The notes under the pieces: generated by a model
What the model saw: only the letters and a program-made list of their open reading frames with translations
Databases searched by the model: none
Told to the model about the DNA's origin: nothing
From: Streptomyces sp. NBC_00775
Lineage (GTDB): Bacteria > Actinomycetota > Actinomycetes > Streptomycetales > Streptomycetaceae
Assembly: GCF_036347135.1 (NCBI RefSeq)
Contig: NZ_CP108938.1
Location: forward strand, 8,308,001 to 8,372,000
Direction of reading: 5' to 3'
DNA length: 64,000 bases
Translations under genes and position numbers: made by a program
Shown: positions 42,382 to 50,749 of the stretch, one piece after another
Layout of the letters: the number at the start of each line of letters is the position of its first letter
Position numbering within the stretch: position 1 is the first letter of the stretch

Positions 42382-43290
42382 TTGAACAGCAACAATTTCC
42401 GCATGCCCGCACGCCGTTTGACCGCCACCGCGGCGGCGACCGTCCTCGCCGCCGGTCCCGTGGCGCTGGCTGGCGCGGGCTCCGCTCACGCGACCACCGA
42501 CCATGGTCGTGCCGGCGCCGTCGTGCTCCGCACCGGGCTCGATGTGTCCCTGCTCAACAAGACGGTGAACGTGCCGCTCGCGGTCTCCCTCAACGAGGTG
42601 CGGGCGCCGCGGAGCGCCCGGAAGACCGCGCTCACCGCCCAGTTGGACGGCGTCGACGGTGGGCGTCCGTTCAGTGTGCTGCGCGCGGACGTCGCCACCG
42701 CGAAGGCCACGGTGTCCGCCGGGAAGGCCGAGGGGTACACGCGTCTCGCGCACGCGGCGGTCCATATTCCCGGGCTGCCGCTGCTGTCGCTCATCGAGGT
42801 CGAGCAGGTGACGTCGAAGGCGACGTGCGAGGCGGGGAAGAAGCCCGTCGCCGGCTCGAACCTTCTCGGCTCGGTCACTGTCCTCGGCAAGAAGGTGACG
42901 CTGTCGGTGGGCGGGCCGACCGTGGTGACGGTGCCGGGGGTCGGTGAGGTGCGGCTCGATCTCTCGAAGACCGAGACCACCTCCCGTACGGCGGCCGCGT
43001 CCGCGCTCGAACTCAAGGTGTCCGTCAACCCGTTGAAGCTGAATGTGGCTGAGGTCGAGGGGACGGTGACACTGGCCGGGGCGACGTGTGAGTCTCCGGC
43101 TGCGCCGGCCGTCGAGTCGGGCAAGCCCGCCGATCCGGTGTCCGATGTGAAGCCCCAGGGGGCTGCGGGGGAGGCCGGTCTCGCGGAGACCGGGGGGAGT
43201 TCCGTGACGCCGTACGTCGCGGGTGGGGCGGTTGCCCTGCTGGCGGCGGGAGGCGGAGCGCTCGCCCTGACGCGCCGCCGCCGGCCCTGA
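42382..43290 (+). CDS. Surface protein with LAETG sortase signal (SCO1860-like)
   Basis: 302 aa from TTG 42382, which has ggggg 8 nt upstream; an ATG at 42403 has none. Signal peptide ends near SAHA. The mature part is a beta-rich domain with few Cys. The C-terminus has Leu-Ala-Glu-Thr-Gly at 267-271, a hydrophobic helix (VAGGAVALLAAGGGALALT) and RRRRP: a class E sortase signal for linkage to the wall. I recall SCO1860 among predicted sortase substrates of S. coelicolor. No sortase gene is in the window. The domain function is unknown. Confidence 0.85.
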   Translation: MNSNNFRMPARRLTATAAATVLAAGPVALAGAGSAHATTDHGRAGAVVLRTGLDVSLLNKTVNVPLAVSLNEVRAPRSARKTALTAQLDGVDGGRPFSVLRADVATAKATVSAGKAEGYTRLAHAAVHIPGLPLLSLIEVEQVTSKATCEAGKKPVAGSNLLGSVTVLGKKVTLSVGGPTVVTVPGVGEVRLDLSKTETTSRTAAASALELKVSVNPLKLNVAEVEGTVTLAGATCESPAAPAVESGKPADPVSDVKPQGAAGEAGLAETGGSSVTPYVAGGAVALLAAGGGALALTRRRRP

Positions 43291-43347
43291 CCGCCGGAGC
43301 GCGGTTGTGTGTCGTCTGCGAGTGGGTGGGGGCTGGTCCAAAGGATT

Positions 43348-43390
43348 GCGCAGTTCCCCGCGCCCCTTTTAGGGGCGCGGGGAACTGCGC
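43348..43390. repeat. Dispersed palindrome, complete copy
   Basis: The cleanest copy of the dispersed element: 20-nt arms GCGCAGTTCCCCGCGCCCCT and its exact complement around a 3-nt TTT loop. It sits between the convergent LAETG and cobC genes and would form a very stable terminator hairpin in both directions. Confidence 0.9.
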
Positions 43391-43436
43391 GAGCAACCCC
43401 CACCGGCCCGCAGCCGGCGAACTACCCAGGGGTGCC

Positions 43437-44522
43437 TCAGCCCGCTGTCACCGTTACCGCGCGGTCCAGTGCCTGGAGGAACCGGTTGACGGTCGAGCGG
43501 TTCCGTACCGCCACCCGCAGCCACTCCTCGTCGAGCCCGGGAAACGTGTCCCCGCGCCGGACGGCGAAGCCGAGGCCCCGGAGGTGGCGCCGTACGGCAG
43601 CGGCGTGAGGGAGGCGGATCAGGACGAAGGGACCCTCCGCGGGTTCCACGACCCGCAGCCCGTCCTCCTCGAACTCCTTCAGCCCGGCCACGAGATGCGC
43701 CCGATCGGCGGCGATCCGGTGCGCGGCATGCGCGGCCTCCGCCAGCGCCTGGGAGGACATACAGGCCTCGGCGGCGGCGAGGGCGGGCGTGGAGACGGGC
43801 CACAGCGGCTGCGCGCGCTCCAGCTCGGTGATCGTCTCGGGGTCGGCGAGGACGTAGCCGATGCGGAGCCCCGCCAGCCCCCACGTCTTCGTGAGGCTGC
43901 GCAGGACGACGAGGCCGGGCACGTCCGTCCGGCCGGCGAGCGCCTCCCGCTCACCCGGCACCGCGTCCATGAACGCCTCGTCGACCACCAGCACCCGCCC
44001 GGGCCGGGCGAGTTCGGCGATCGACGCGGCCGGGTGCAGCACCGACGTCGGATTGGTCGGATTGCCGATCACGACGAGATCCGCGTCCTCGGGGACGGCC
44101 GCGGGGTTCAGCCGGAAACCGTCCTCCTCGCGCAGCAGCACGCGGTCGACCGTGTGCCCGGCGTCCCGCAGCGCCGCCTCCGGCTCCGTGAACTGCGGGT
44201 GCACGATGACCGGCTGACGCACCTTCAGGGCGCGCGCCAGCAGCACGAAGGCCTCGGCGGCGCCGGCCGTGAGCAGCACCCGCTCCACCGGCAGCCCGTG
44301 TCGCGCGGCGACCGCGGCCCGTGCGGCACGCCCGTCCGGGTAGGCCGCGAGCCCGAGCCCGGTCAGCGACGCGGCGATCCGCTCACGCAACCACGGAGGA
44401 GGCGTGTCCGCACGGACGTTCACGGCGAGATCGGTGAGCGCGGAACCGTCGTCGCGCACCTCGGCGTCACCGTGGTGACGCAAATCGTGCGCGACGCCCT
44501 CGCCCTCCCCCTCAGTTCGCAT
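43437..44522 (-). CDS. cobC: CobC-like PLP aminotransferase (threonine-phosphate decarboxylase type)
   Basis: PLP fold type I enzyme, 361 aa, of the HisC/CobC group, thought to supply the aminopropanol arm of cobalamin. LAVNVRADTPPPWLRERIAA at the N-terminus, VVIGNPTNPTSVLHP, VLVVDEAFMDAVPGE and SLTKTWGLAGLRIGY with the PLP Lys. The start is uncertain; ATG 44522 overlaps cbiX by 11 nt and avoids an Arg/Thr-repeated extension. Last gene of the second cob block. Confidence 0.85.
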   Translation of the reverse strand: MRTEGEGEGVAHDLRHHGDAEVRDDGSALTDLAVNVRADTPPPWLRERIAASLTGLGLAAYPDGRAARAAVAARHGLPVERVLLTAGAAEAFVLLARALKVRQPVIVHPQFTEPEAALRDAGHTVDRVLLREEDGFRLNPAAVPEDADLVVIGNPTNPTSVLHPAASIAELARPGRVLVVDEAFMDAVPGEREALAGRTDVPGLVVLRSLTKTWGLAGLRIGYVLADPETITELERAQPLWPVSTPALAAAEACMSSQALAEAAHAAHRIAADRAHLVAGLKEFEEDGLRVVEPAEGPFVLIRLPHAAAVRRHLRGLGFAVRRGDTFPGLDEEWLRVAVRNRSTVNRFLQALDRAVTVTAG

Positions 44523-45450
44523 GCGAGTGAGGGTGCGAGTGCGTGTGACCACCGTGGTGTCCGTGGTGGTGGTGACCGTCGTCGTCCGGGTGGAAGTGCG
44601 GCTGCTGGGGGAGCCCCACCTTGTCCTCGAAGCCGGGCAGGGCGATCCGGTAGACGCAGGAGTCGCAGTTCATCCGGACGTCGCCCTTGACGGCCTCCCG
44701 GTAGCGCTCCATGACGAGGTCGAGCAGCTCCGGCTCCGGACCGATCACGTCGGCCGACCGCACCTCGACGTCCGGGTGCGCGGCCGCCCAGCCCTCGGTC
44801 TGCTGCCGTACCCGGTCGGGGAGGATCCCGGTGAAGAGGAAGTACGGCAGGACGACGATCCGGCGGGCGCCCAGCTTCACACAGCGGTCAAGGCCCGACG
44901 GCACGTCCGGCGCCGCCAGCGACACGAACGCCGTCTCGACACCCGCGTACCCCCGGCCCTCCCACAGCAGCCGTGCCGCCTTGTGCACCTCGGCGTTGGC
45001 GTCCGGGTCGGTGGAGCCGCGGCCGACGAGCAGCACGGTCACATCGGCCCGGTCCTCGGGCGTACGGACCGTACCGCCGAGGGCCTCGTCCAGCCGCCGT
45101 TCCAGGACGGCCAGCAGCGACGGGTGCGGGCCCAGCGGACGCCCGTAGGTGTACGAGATCCCCGGGTGCCGCTCCTTCTCACGGGCCAGCGCCGCCGGGA
45201 TGTCGCCCTTGGCGTGCCCGGCGGACACCAGCATCAGCGGCACGGCGGCGAAACGCCGTACCCCCTGCTCGACCAGCTCGGTCACGGCGTCACCCAGCGG
45301 CGGCGGCGACAGCTCGATGAACCCGCCGGCGACGGGCAGTTCGGGGTGACGGCGCCCCAACTCCCGTACGAAGTCACGGAAGGCCTCGGCTCCGGCCTCG
45401 TCCCGGGTGCCGTGTCCGGCGATGAGCAGGGCGGGGGCAGGGGTGGTCAC
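44512..45450 (-). CDS. cbiX: Sirohydrochlorin cobaltochelatase, CbiX type, with His-rich tail
   Basis: Two-domain CbiX chelatase, 312 aa, inserting Co2+ into sirohydrochlorin. First domain LIAGHGTRDEAG with catalytic His and MLVSAGHAKGDIP; second domain VLLVGRGSTDPDAN and VLPYFLFTGILPDRV. Cys pair in MNCDSCVYRIALPGF near 265. The last 25 residues hold 11 His and several Asp (DDDGHHHHGHHGGHTHSH), a metal-binding tail. It overlaps cobH by ATGA. Confidence 0.93.
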   Translation of the reverse strand: MTTPAPALLIAGHGTRDEAGAEAFRDFVRELGRRHPELPVAGGFIELSPPPLGDAVTELVEQGVRRFAAVPLMLVSAGHAKGDIPAALAREKERHPGISYTYGRPLGPHPSLLAVLERRLDEALGGTVRTPEDRADVTVLLVGRGSTDPDANAEVHKAARLLWEGRGYAGVETAFVSLAAPDVPSGLDRCVKLGARRIVVLPYFLFTGILPDRVRQQTEGWAAAHPDVEVRSADVIGPEPELLDLVMERYREAVKGDVRMNCDSCVYRIALPGFEDKVGLPQQPHFHPDDDGHHHHGHHGGHTHSHPHSHAN

Positions 45451-46085
45451 GATTTCTCCTTGACGGACGGTGAAGCCTTGGCGGCCTGTGAAACGGGGTG
45501 GTACAGAAGGGCGTTGAGCGCGGCGGCGGCGACCGCCGAACCGCCCTTCTCGGACACGTTGCTGACCGCGGGCAGCCCGCTTTCGCGGAGCGCGGCCTTC
45601 GACTCGGCCGCGCCGACGAAACCGACGGGCAGACCGATGACGAGCGCGGGCGAGGCGTCCAGTGTCAGCAGCTCCTCCAGGGCGGTCGGCGCGCAGCCGA
45701 TCACCCAGAGGGCCCCCGGGCCGACCTCCTCGTACGCGAGCCGGATCGCGTGCGCCGAACGGGTAAGGCCGGGGCCGGACTTGGCGCCCTTCAGCCGGCA
45801 GACGGTGTCGCGACGCGTGATGCCCGCCGCGACCATCTCCACGTCCACCACTACCGGCGCCCCGGCGTGCAGCGCGGCGTGCGCCTTCTCCAGGGCGCCC
45901 TCGTCCGTGACGAGGTCGCTCGCGTAGTCGAGGTCGGCGGCGGAGTGGATGACCCGCTCCACCACCGCGCGCGTCAGCGGCGCGAAGTGCGAGGTGTCCA
46001 GGCGGGCGCGCAGCCGCCGGAAGGACTCCTGCTCGATGGGGTGCACGACCCGGCTCTCCGGGAACACCTGGCTCACTCGGCTCAC
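45447..46085 (-). CDS. cobH: Precorrin-8X methylmutase
   Basis: CobH/CbiC, 212 aa, moves a methyl group to give hydrogenobyrinate (cobyrinate). HPIEQESFRRLRARLDTSHF at the N-terminus and ERVIHSAADLDYASDL with the catalytic His are conserved. GAPVVVDVEMVAAGITRR and LVIGLPVGFVGAAESKAAL follow. Starts by GTGA overlap with cobJ. Confidence 0.96.
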   Translation of the reverse strand: MSRVSQVFPESRVVHPIEQESFRRLRARLDTSHFAPLTRAVVERVIHSAADLDYASDLVTDEGALEKAHAALHAGAPVVVDVEMVAAGITRRDTVCRLKGAKSGPGLTRSAHAIRLAYEEVGPGALWVIGCAPTALEELLTLDASPALVIGLPVGFVGAAESKAALRESGLPAVSNVSEKGGSAVAAAALNALLYHPVSQAAKASPSVKEKS

Positions 46086-47827
46086 TTGGGTTCCTCCTGC
46101 CAGCGGTAGCCGCGCGGCGTCACCATGCGCCCGGCGATCTCACGGGTCGCCGTGTTGCCCACGGTCACGACCGTCATCATGTCGACGATCGCCGGATCCA
46201 GGGACCCCAGCGTCGTCACCCGGCTCGACTCGTCCGGCCGGGAGGCGTTGCGTACGACACCCACCGGCGTCGTCGGCTCCCGGTGCCCGGCGAGGATCGC
46301 GAGGGCCTTCGGAAGCTGCCAGTCGCGTCCCCGGCTGCGGGGGTTGTAGAACGTCACCACGATGTCGGCCTCCGCCGCGGCCCGTACCCGGCGCTCGATG
46401 ACCTCCCAGGGAGTGTGGAGATCGGAGAGGCTGATCGACACATGGTCGTGGCCGAGCGGCGCGCCCAGGATCGCCCCGGCCGCGAGCGCGGCGGTCACGC
46501 CCGGCACCCCGACCACGTCGATGTCGTCGGACGCCTCGGCCAGCGCGGGCGACGCCATCGCGTACACGCCCGCGTCGCCGCTGCCGATCAGCGCGACGGC
46601 CTGCCCGCGCCGGGCCTCCGCCACCGCCGTCCGCGCCCGCTCCTCCTCGGCACCGAGCCCCGACTCCAGGATCCGGGTGCCGGGCCGCAGCAGATCGCGG
46701 ATCTGGTCGACGTACTGGTCGAGCCCGACGAGCACGGACGCCCGCCGCAGCTCGTCCTTCGCGCGCGGCGTGAGCAGGTCACGGGCGCCGGGCCCGAGCC
46801 CGACCACCGCGAGCCGCCCGCGCGCCACCCGACGCACGACGGCACAGGTCGCCATCGCGGGCTGCCCGTCCGCACGCTCCGACTTCCGCTTGGGGACGAG
46901 GAGTTCACCCCCGCGGACGAGCGCGGCGGCCTCCGCGACGGAGGGGGTGCCGACGGCGGCGAGCGGCGCGTCCGAGGGGTTCGGCACCTCCACCTTCGCC
47001 AACTCCTCGGCGGTGTACGTCACTACGGGCACCCCGAGCCGCGCGGCGGCCTCGACGATGCCGGGCTCGTCGGCCTTGGCATCGACGGTCGCCAGCTCCG
47101 CGACGGACTTCACGGACAGCCCGGCGTCGCGGAGAGCGTCTTCGACGAGCCCGAGGACCTCGTCGGCCGGGGCGCCCTTCGAGGCCCCGACGCCGACGAC
47201 GAGGGACGGCGGCCGGAGGACAACTTCGGCGTTGGCGCGCTCGACCACACGGTCGCTGATCCGCAGCCGGTACTGCTGTGGGCAGTCGTCCCGCAGGGCG
47301 GGACGGGTGGGCACAGCGTCCAGCGCCGGGTTCCCCACGTTCGCCGGCAGCGCGGGCAGAGGCCAGCTCACCTCCGCCTCCAGCACCACGGGTTCCCCGT
47401 CCAGCATGGCCCTGGACACCCCGGCGACATCACCCTCCACCGGGAAGCCGAGCGTGTCCAGCCCCGGCACCCCGACGGAGTCCGTCGCCGTCGTCACCAC
47501 AGGCTCCGCGCCGAGCAACTCGCCGACCTCGCGGGCGAGTTCATTCGCCCCGCCCCCATGCCCTCCGACGAGGGACACGGCAAACCGCCCCGCCTCGTCG
47601 ACGCACACGACGCCCGGGTCGGAGGCCTTGTCGCCCAGCAGGGGTGCGACGAGACGTACGACCGCCCCCGTGGCAAGGAAGCACACCAGCTGGTCGCACT
47701 CCGCGAACGCGGCCCGTACGGCGTCCCCGACGGGCCCGTCGTACACACGGACACGTGTGGGCCAAGCCGTGGCCAGCCGGTCGCGGGCCACCGCCCCCGC
47801 CGCCGTGGCGGAAATCAGGCCGATCAC
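46082..47827 (-). CDS. cobJ: CbiG-CobJ fusion: cobalt-precorrin-5A hydrolase / precorrin-3B C17-methyltransferase
   Basis: 581 aa, with GTG 47827 preceded by aaggag at 7 nt. Residues 1 to about 325 are CbiG/CobE-like (VIGLISATAAGAVARDRL, LVGGHGGGANELAREV, VVGVGASKGAPADEVL). Residues about 335-581 are a SAM-dependent C17-methyltransferase (LAVVGLGPGARDLLTPRAKD, VALIGSGDAGVYAMASPALA, TFYNPRSRGRDWQL). The fusion brings an anaerobic-route hydrolase together with the ring-contracting enzyme. Confidence 0.94.
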   Translation of the reverse strand: MIGLISATAAGAVARDRLATAWPTRVRVYDGPVGDAVRAAFAECDQLVCFLATGAVVRLVAPLLGDKASDPGVVCVDEAGRFAVSLVGGHGGGANELAREVGELLGAEPVVTTATDSVGVPGLDTLGFPVEGDVAGVSRAMLDGEPVVLEAEVSWPLPALPANVGNPALDAVPTRPALRDDCPQQYRLRISDRVVERANAEVVLRPPSLVVGVGASKGAPADEVLGLVEDALRDAGLSVKSVAELATVDAKADEPGIVEAAARLGVPVVTYTAEELAKVEVPNPSDAPLAAVGTPSVAEAAALVRGGELLVPKRKSERADGQPAMATCAVVRRVARGRLAVVGLGPGARDLLTPRAKDELRRASVLVGLDQYVDQIRDLLRPGTRILESGLGAEEERARTAVAEARRGQAVALIGSGDAGVYAMASPALAEASDDIDVVGVPGVTAALAAGAILGAPLGHDHVSISLSDLHTPWEVIERRVRAAAEADIVVTFYNPRSRGRDWQLPKALAILAGHREPTTPVGVVRNASRPDESSRVTTLGSLDPAIVDMMTVVTVGNTATREIAGRMVTPRGYRWQEEPK

Positions 47828-49077
47828 TGGGGGACTCCTTCGGTACGGGCCGGAGGCCGGACGCCCCACAGCAGAAAAACGGGATTGGTGGCCGACAGCC
47901 GGCTGACGCCACCCGGCAGCGGCGCGAGCCGGGACGACTGCAGCAGCACGCCGTCGCAGTCGAACCCGGCGCCGGTGAGCGCCTCCCGGGCAGCGGGCAC
48001 CCGGTCGAGCGCGGCCATGGCGACCACGACGGCACGCCGGGCCCGCCGCGCGCAGACCGTGACGATGGCGGGCAGTTCGCGCCCGCCGCCGCCGATGAAG
48101 ACCGCGTCCGGATCGTCCAGATCGGACAGCACCGTGGGCGCGGCCCCATGCACGACTCGTACGTCCACGCCGTGCGCCTCGGCGTTGGCACGGATCCGCT
48201 CGACCCCGTCGAGCGTCTTCTCGACCGCGGTGACGGCGGCGCCGAACCGCGCGCACTCGACGGCGACGGACCCGGAGCCCGCGCCGACGTCCCAGATCAG
48301 CTCGCCGAGGCGCGGCCCCAGCCGGGCCAGCGCGAGCGCCCGTACCTCGAACTTGCTGATCATCGAGTCGCGGTGGGTGAACTCGCTCTCGTCCAGGGCC
48401 CATCGGGAAGGCCCGGACGGCGGTCCGGCGACGGTCCGTACGGGGGCGAGGGCACGTGACTCGTCCAGGCACAGGACGACGCTCACCGCCGTACCCCAGT
48501 CACGGGCCGCGGCCTCGGCGGGCGTGACCCGCTCCACGCGCTCGTGGCCGGGGTCGCCGAGGGCGCTCGCCACGACGAGGACGCGATCGCCGGAGCGGTA
48601 CGCGAGGGCGGCGCCCAGCTCGGCGGGCCCGGAGCCGGGACCGGTGAGCACGGCCACCTTCGGGTGCGAGCGGCAGACGTTCAGCGCGGTGCGCAGGTCG
48701 CGCCCGTGCGCGCTCACGACCACCGCGTCGTCCCAGGGCAGCCCGAGCCGCGCGAAGGCGGTGGCGACGGACGAGACACCGGGGCGGACGTCCAGCCGCT
48801 CCGCCCCGAACCGCTCGGCCAGCGCGCGGACGATCCCGAAGAAACCGGGGTCGCCGGAGGCGAGGACGACGACCCGGCCGTCCCGCTTCTCCAGATACAG
48901 TTCGATCGCTTCCAGAGCGGGTGCCAGCGGCCCCAGGACGATGCGCTCGGCGCCCTCCGGCAGCCGCGCCGCCGTCAGATGCCGCCGGGCGCCCACGACG
49001 AGCCCGGCGTCGGCGAGCTGGGCCTCGGCGTCCGGAGGCAACGGCGCCCCCGTCCCCGTACCGACCACGACGATCAC
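47824..49077 (-). CDS. cobL: Precorrin-6Y C5,15-methyltransferase (CbiE-CbiT fusion)
   Basis: 417 aa. CbiE domain 1 to about 200 (VVLASGDPGFFGIVRALAER; VSSVATAFARLGLPWDDAVV) and CbiT domain about 215-417 (SMISKFEVRALALARLGPRL; IWDVGAGSGSVAVECAR, the SAM site). It methylates C5 and C15 and decarboxylates. GTG 49077 overlaps the cobM stop (GTGA). Confidence 0.95.
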   Translation of the reverse strand: MIVVVGTGTGAPLPPDAEAQLADAGLVVGARRHLTAARLPEGAERIVLGPLAPALEAIELYLEKRDGRVVVLASGDPGFFGIVRALAERFGAERLDVRPGVSSVATAFARLGLPWDDAVVVSAHGRDLRTALNVCRSHPKVAVLTGPGSGPAELGAALAYRSGDRVLVVASALGDPGHERVERVTPAEAAARDWGTAVSVVLCLDESRALAPVRTVAGPPSGPSRWALDESEFTHRDSMISKFEVRALALARLGPRLGELIWDVGAGSGSVAVECARFGAAVTAVEKTLDGVERIRANAEAHGVDVRVVHGAAPTVLSDLDDPDAVFIGGGGRELPAIVTVCARRARRAVVVAMAALDRVPAAREALTGAGFDCDGVLLQSSRLAPLPGGVSRLSATNPVFLLWGVRPPARTEGVPQ

Positions 49078-49898
49078 GACGTACTGCCCTTGCGCGCCGC
49101 ACGCAGCTCCGCGCGGGCCCGCGGGTCGGCCTTGCGGAAGCCGTGGAAGTGACCGGGGTGGTAGAGGTGCGAGCGGGTGCCGCTCGCGTCGAGCGCCGGG
49201 CCGACCAGGAACAGGGTGTGCTTCCAGAGCTTGTGCTCCTTGACGGTCTCCTCCAGCGTCTCGATCGTGCACTTCACGATCAGCTCCTCCGGCCAGGTCG
49301 CCTGGTACGCGACCACGACCGGAGTGGACGTCGGATAACCGCCCTCAAGGAGCTCCCGTACCAGCTGACCGCTGCGCGCGGCGGACAGGAACAGCGCCAT
49401 GGTCGTCCCGTGCCGCGCGAACTCCCGCACCTCCTCCCCGGGCGGCATCGGCGTCTTGCCGCCGCCGAGCCGGGTGAGGATCACGGACTGCGCGACCTCG
49501 GGAATCGTCAGCTCGCGCTGCGCGAGCGCGGCCACGGCGGAGAAGGACGAGACACCGGGGATGATCTCGGTCTCGACGCCGATGTCCGCACACCGGTCGA
49601 GCTGCTCCTGCGTACCGCCCCAGAGGGCCGGATCGCCGGAGTGGATCCGGGCCACCTTCAGCCCTTCCGCCGCGGCCCGCTCGTACACGGCGACGACGTC
49701 CTCCAGGGACATCGTCGCGGAATCCAGGATCTCCGCGTCCTCGCGCGCGTGGTCGAGGACCTCGGCCTGCACCAGGCTGGCCGCCCAGATCACGACGTCG
49801 GCCTCGGCGATGGCACGCGCGGCGCGGAACGTCAGCAGGTCGGCGGCGCCGGGCCCTGCCCCGACGATGGTCACCTTGCCGGTGGGGGCATCGGCCAT
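49074..49898 (-). CDS. cobM: Precorrin-4 C11-methyltransferase
   Basis: 274 aa tetrapyrrole methylase. VTIVGAGPGAADLLTFRAAR at the N-terminus, ARIHSGDPALWGGTQEQLDR and TPMPPGEEVREFARHGTTMA are conserved. ATG 49898 with aggagagg upstream. First gene of the second cob block, divergent from the ZIP transporter with 105 nt between. The gap carries no riboswitch that I can see, so its control differs from that of the cobD block. Confidence 0.95.
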   Translation of the reverse strand: MADAPTGKVTIVGAGPGAADLLTFRAARAIAEADVVIWAASLVQAEVLDHAREDAEILDSATMSLEDVVAVYERAAAEGLKVARIHSGDPALWGGTQEQLDRCADIGVETEIIPGVSSFSAVAALAQRELTIPEVAQSVILTRLGGGKTPMPPGEEVREFARHGTTMALFLSAARSGQLVRELLEGGYPTSTPVVVAYQATWPEELIVKCTIETLEETVKEHKLWKHTLFLVGPALDASGTRSHLYHPGHFHGFRKADPRARAELRAARKGSTS

Positions 49899-50003
49899 GG
49901 GAATCGGTCCTCTCCTACGAAAAACTCGGGTGCTGCGAAAAGATCAGTGGCTATGTGGCCGTTGGACATGCGCGAACGGGCCTTGATCGGATAGCAAGGG
50001 CGT

Positions 50004-50732
50004 ATGGCGGTCCTCGTCGCGCTCGGCGCGTTCCTGATGACGCTGGCCGGCGGCTGGACGGCACAGCGCGTGACCGACCGCCGCCACCTGGTGCTGGGCC
50101 TCGCCGGCGGCCTGATGCTCGGCGTGGTCGGCCTGGACCTGCTGCCGGAGGCGCTGAACGCCGCGGGCAACGAGGTCTTCGGCGTACCGGCCGCCCTGCT
50201 GCTGTTCGTCGCCGGGTTCCTGCTGGCCCACTTGGTGGAGCGCCTGCTGGCCCACCGTCAGGCCGCGCACGGAGGCGAGGAGAACGGCGGACGCGCGCCC
50301 GAGGTGGGCCTGACGGCGGCCTCCGCGATGGTCGGCCACAGCGCGATGGACGGCGTAGCGATCGGCGCCGCCTTCCAGGTGGGCGGCGGCATGGGCCTGG
50401 CGGTCGCCCTCGCGGTGATCGCCCACGACTTCGCGGACGGCTTCAACACGTACACGATCACGAGCCTGTACGGGAACGAGCGCCGCAAGGCGATCACCAT
50501 GCTGTTCGCGGACGCGGTGGCCCCGGTGGTCGGCGCCGCCTCCACGCTCTTCGTGACCATCCCGGAGGAGCTGCTCGGCGGCTATCTCGGCCTCTTCGGC
50601 GGTGTACTCCTCTACCTCGCCGCCGCCGAGATCCTCCCCGAGGCACACCACGTGCACCCGGCGCGCTCGACCCTGCTGTGCACGGTCGCGGGCGTGGGCT
50701 TCATCTGGCTGGTGGTGGGCATCGCGAACTGA
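50004..50732 (+). CDS. ZIP-family metal transporter
   Basis: 242 aa with about eight membrane segments. Metal-site helices: SAMVGHSAMDGVAIGAAF (H-x3-D-G) and VIAHDFADGFNTY (HDFADG in place of HxxPEG). An interhelical His/Glu loop HRQAAHGGEENGG may bind metal. ZIP proteins import divalent metals such as Zn2+, and sometimes Co2+. It is on the plus strand between the two cob blocks, divergent from cobM, so it may import cobalt for this pathway (inference). The ATG was chosen with caggg upstream. Confidence 0.88.
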   Translation: MAVLVALGAFLMTLAGGWTAQRVTDRRHLVLGLAGGLMLGVVGLDLLPEALNAAGNEVFGVPAALLLFVAGFLLAHLVERLLAHRQAAHGGEENGGRAPEVGLTAASAMVGHSAMDGVAIGAAFQVGGGMGLAVALAVIAHDFADGFNTYTITSLYGNERRKAITMLFADAVAPVVGAASTLFVTIPEELLGGYLGLFGGVLLYLAAAEILPEAHHVHPARSTLLCTVAGVGFIWLVVGIAN

Positions 50733-50749
50733 CCCGCCGCCCGGACCAC

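Noticed and set aside
46283..49243. 986-codon open frame on the plus strand opposite cobJ and cobL
   Set aside because: Covers two well-supported cob genes, has shadow-type composition and crosses their boundary.
49899..50003. Second cobalamin riboswitch ahead of cobM
   Set aside because: Only 105 nt between divergent genes and no B12 box or GCCACTG core on either strand.
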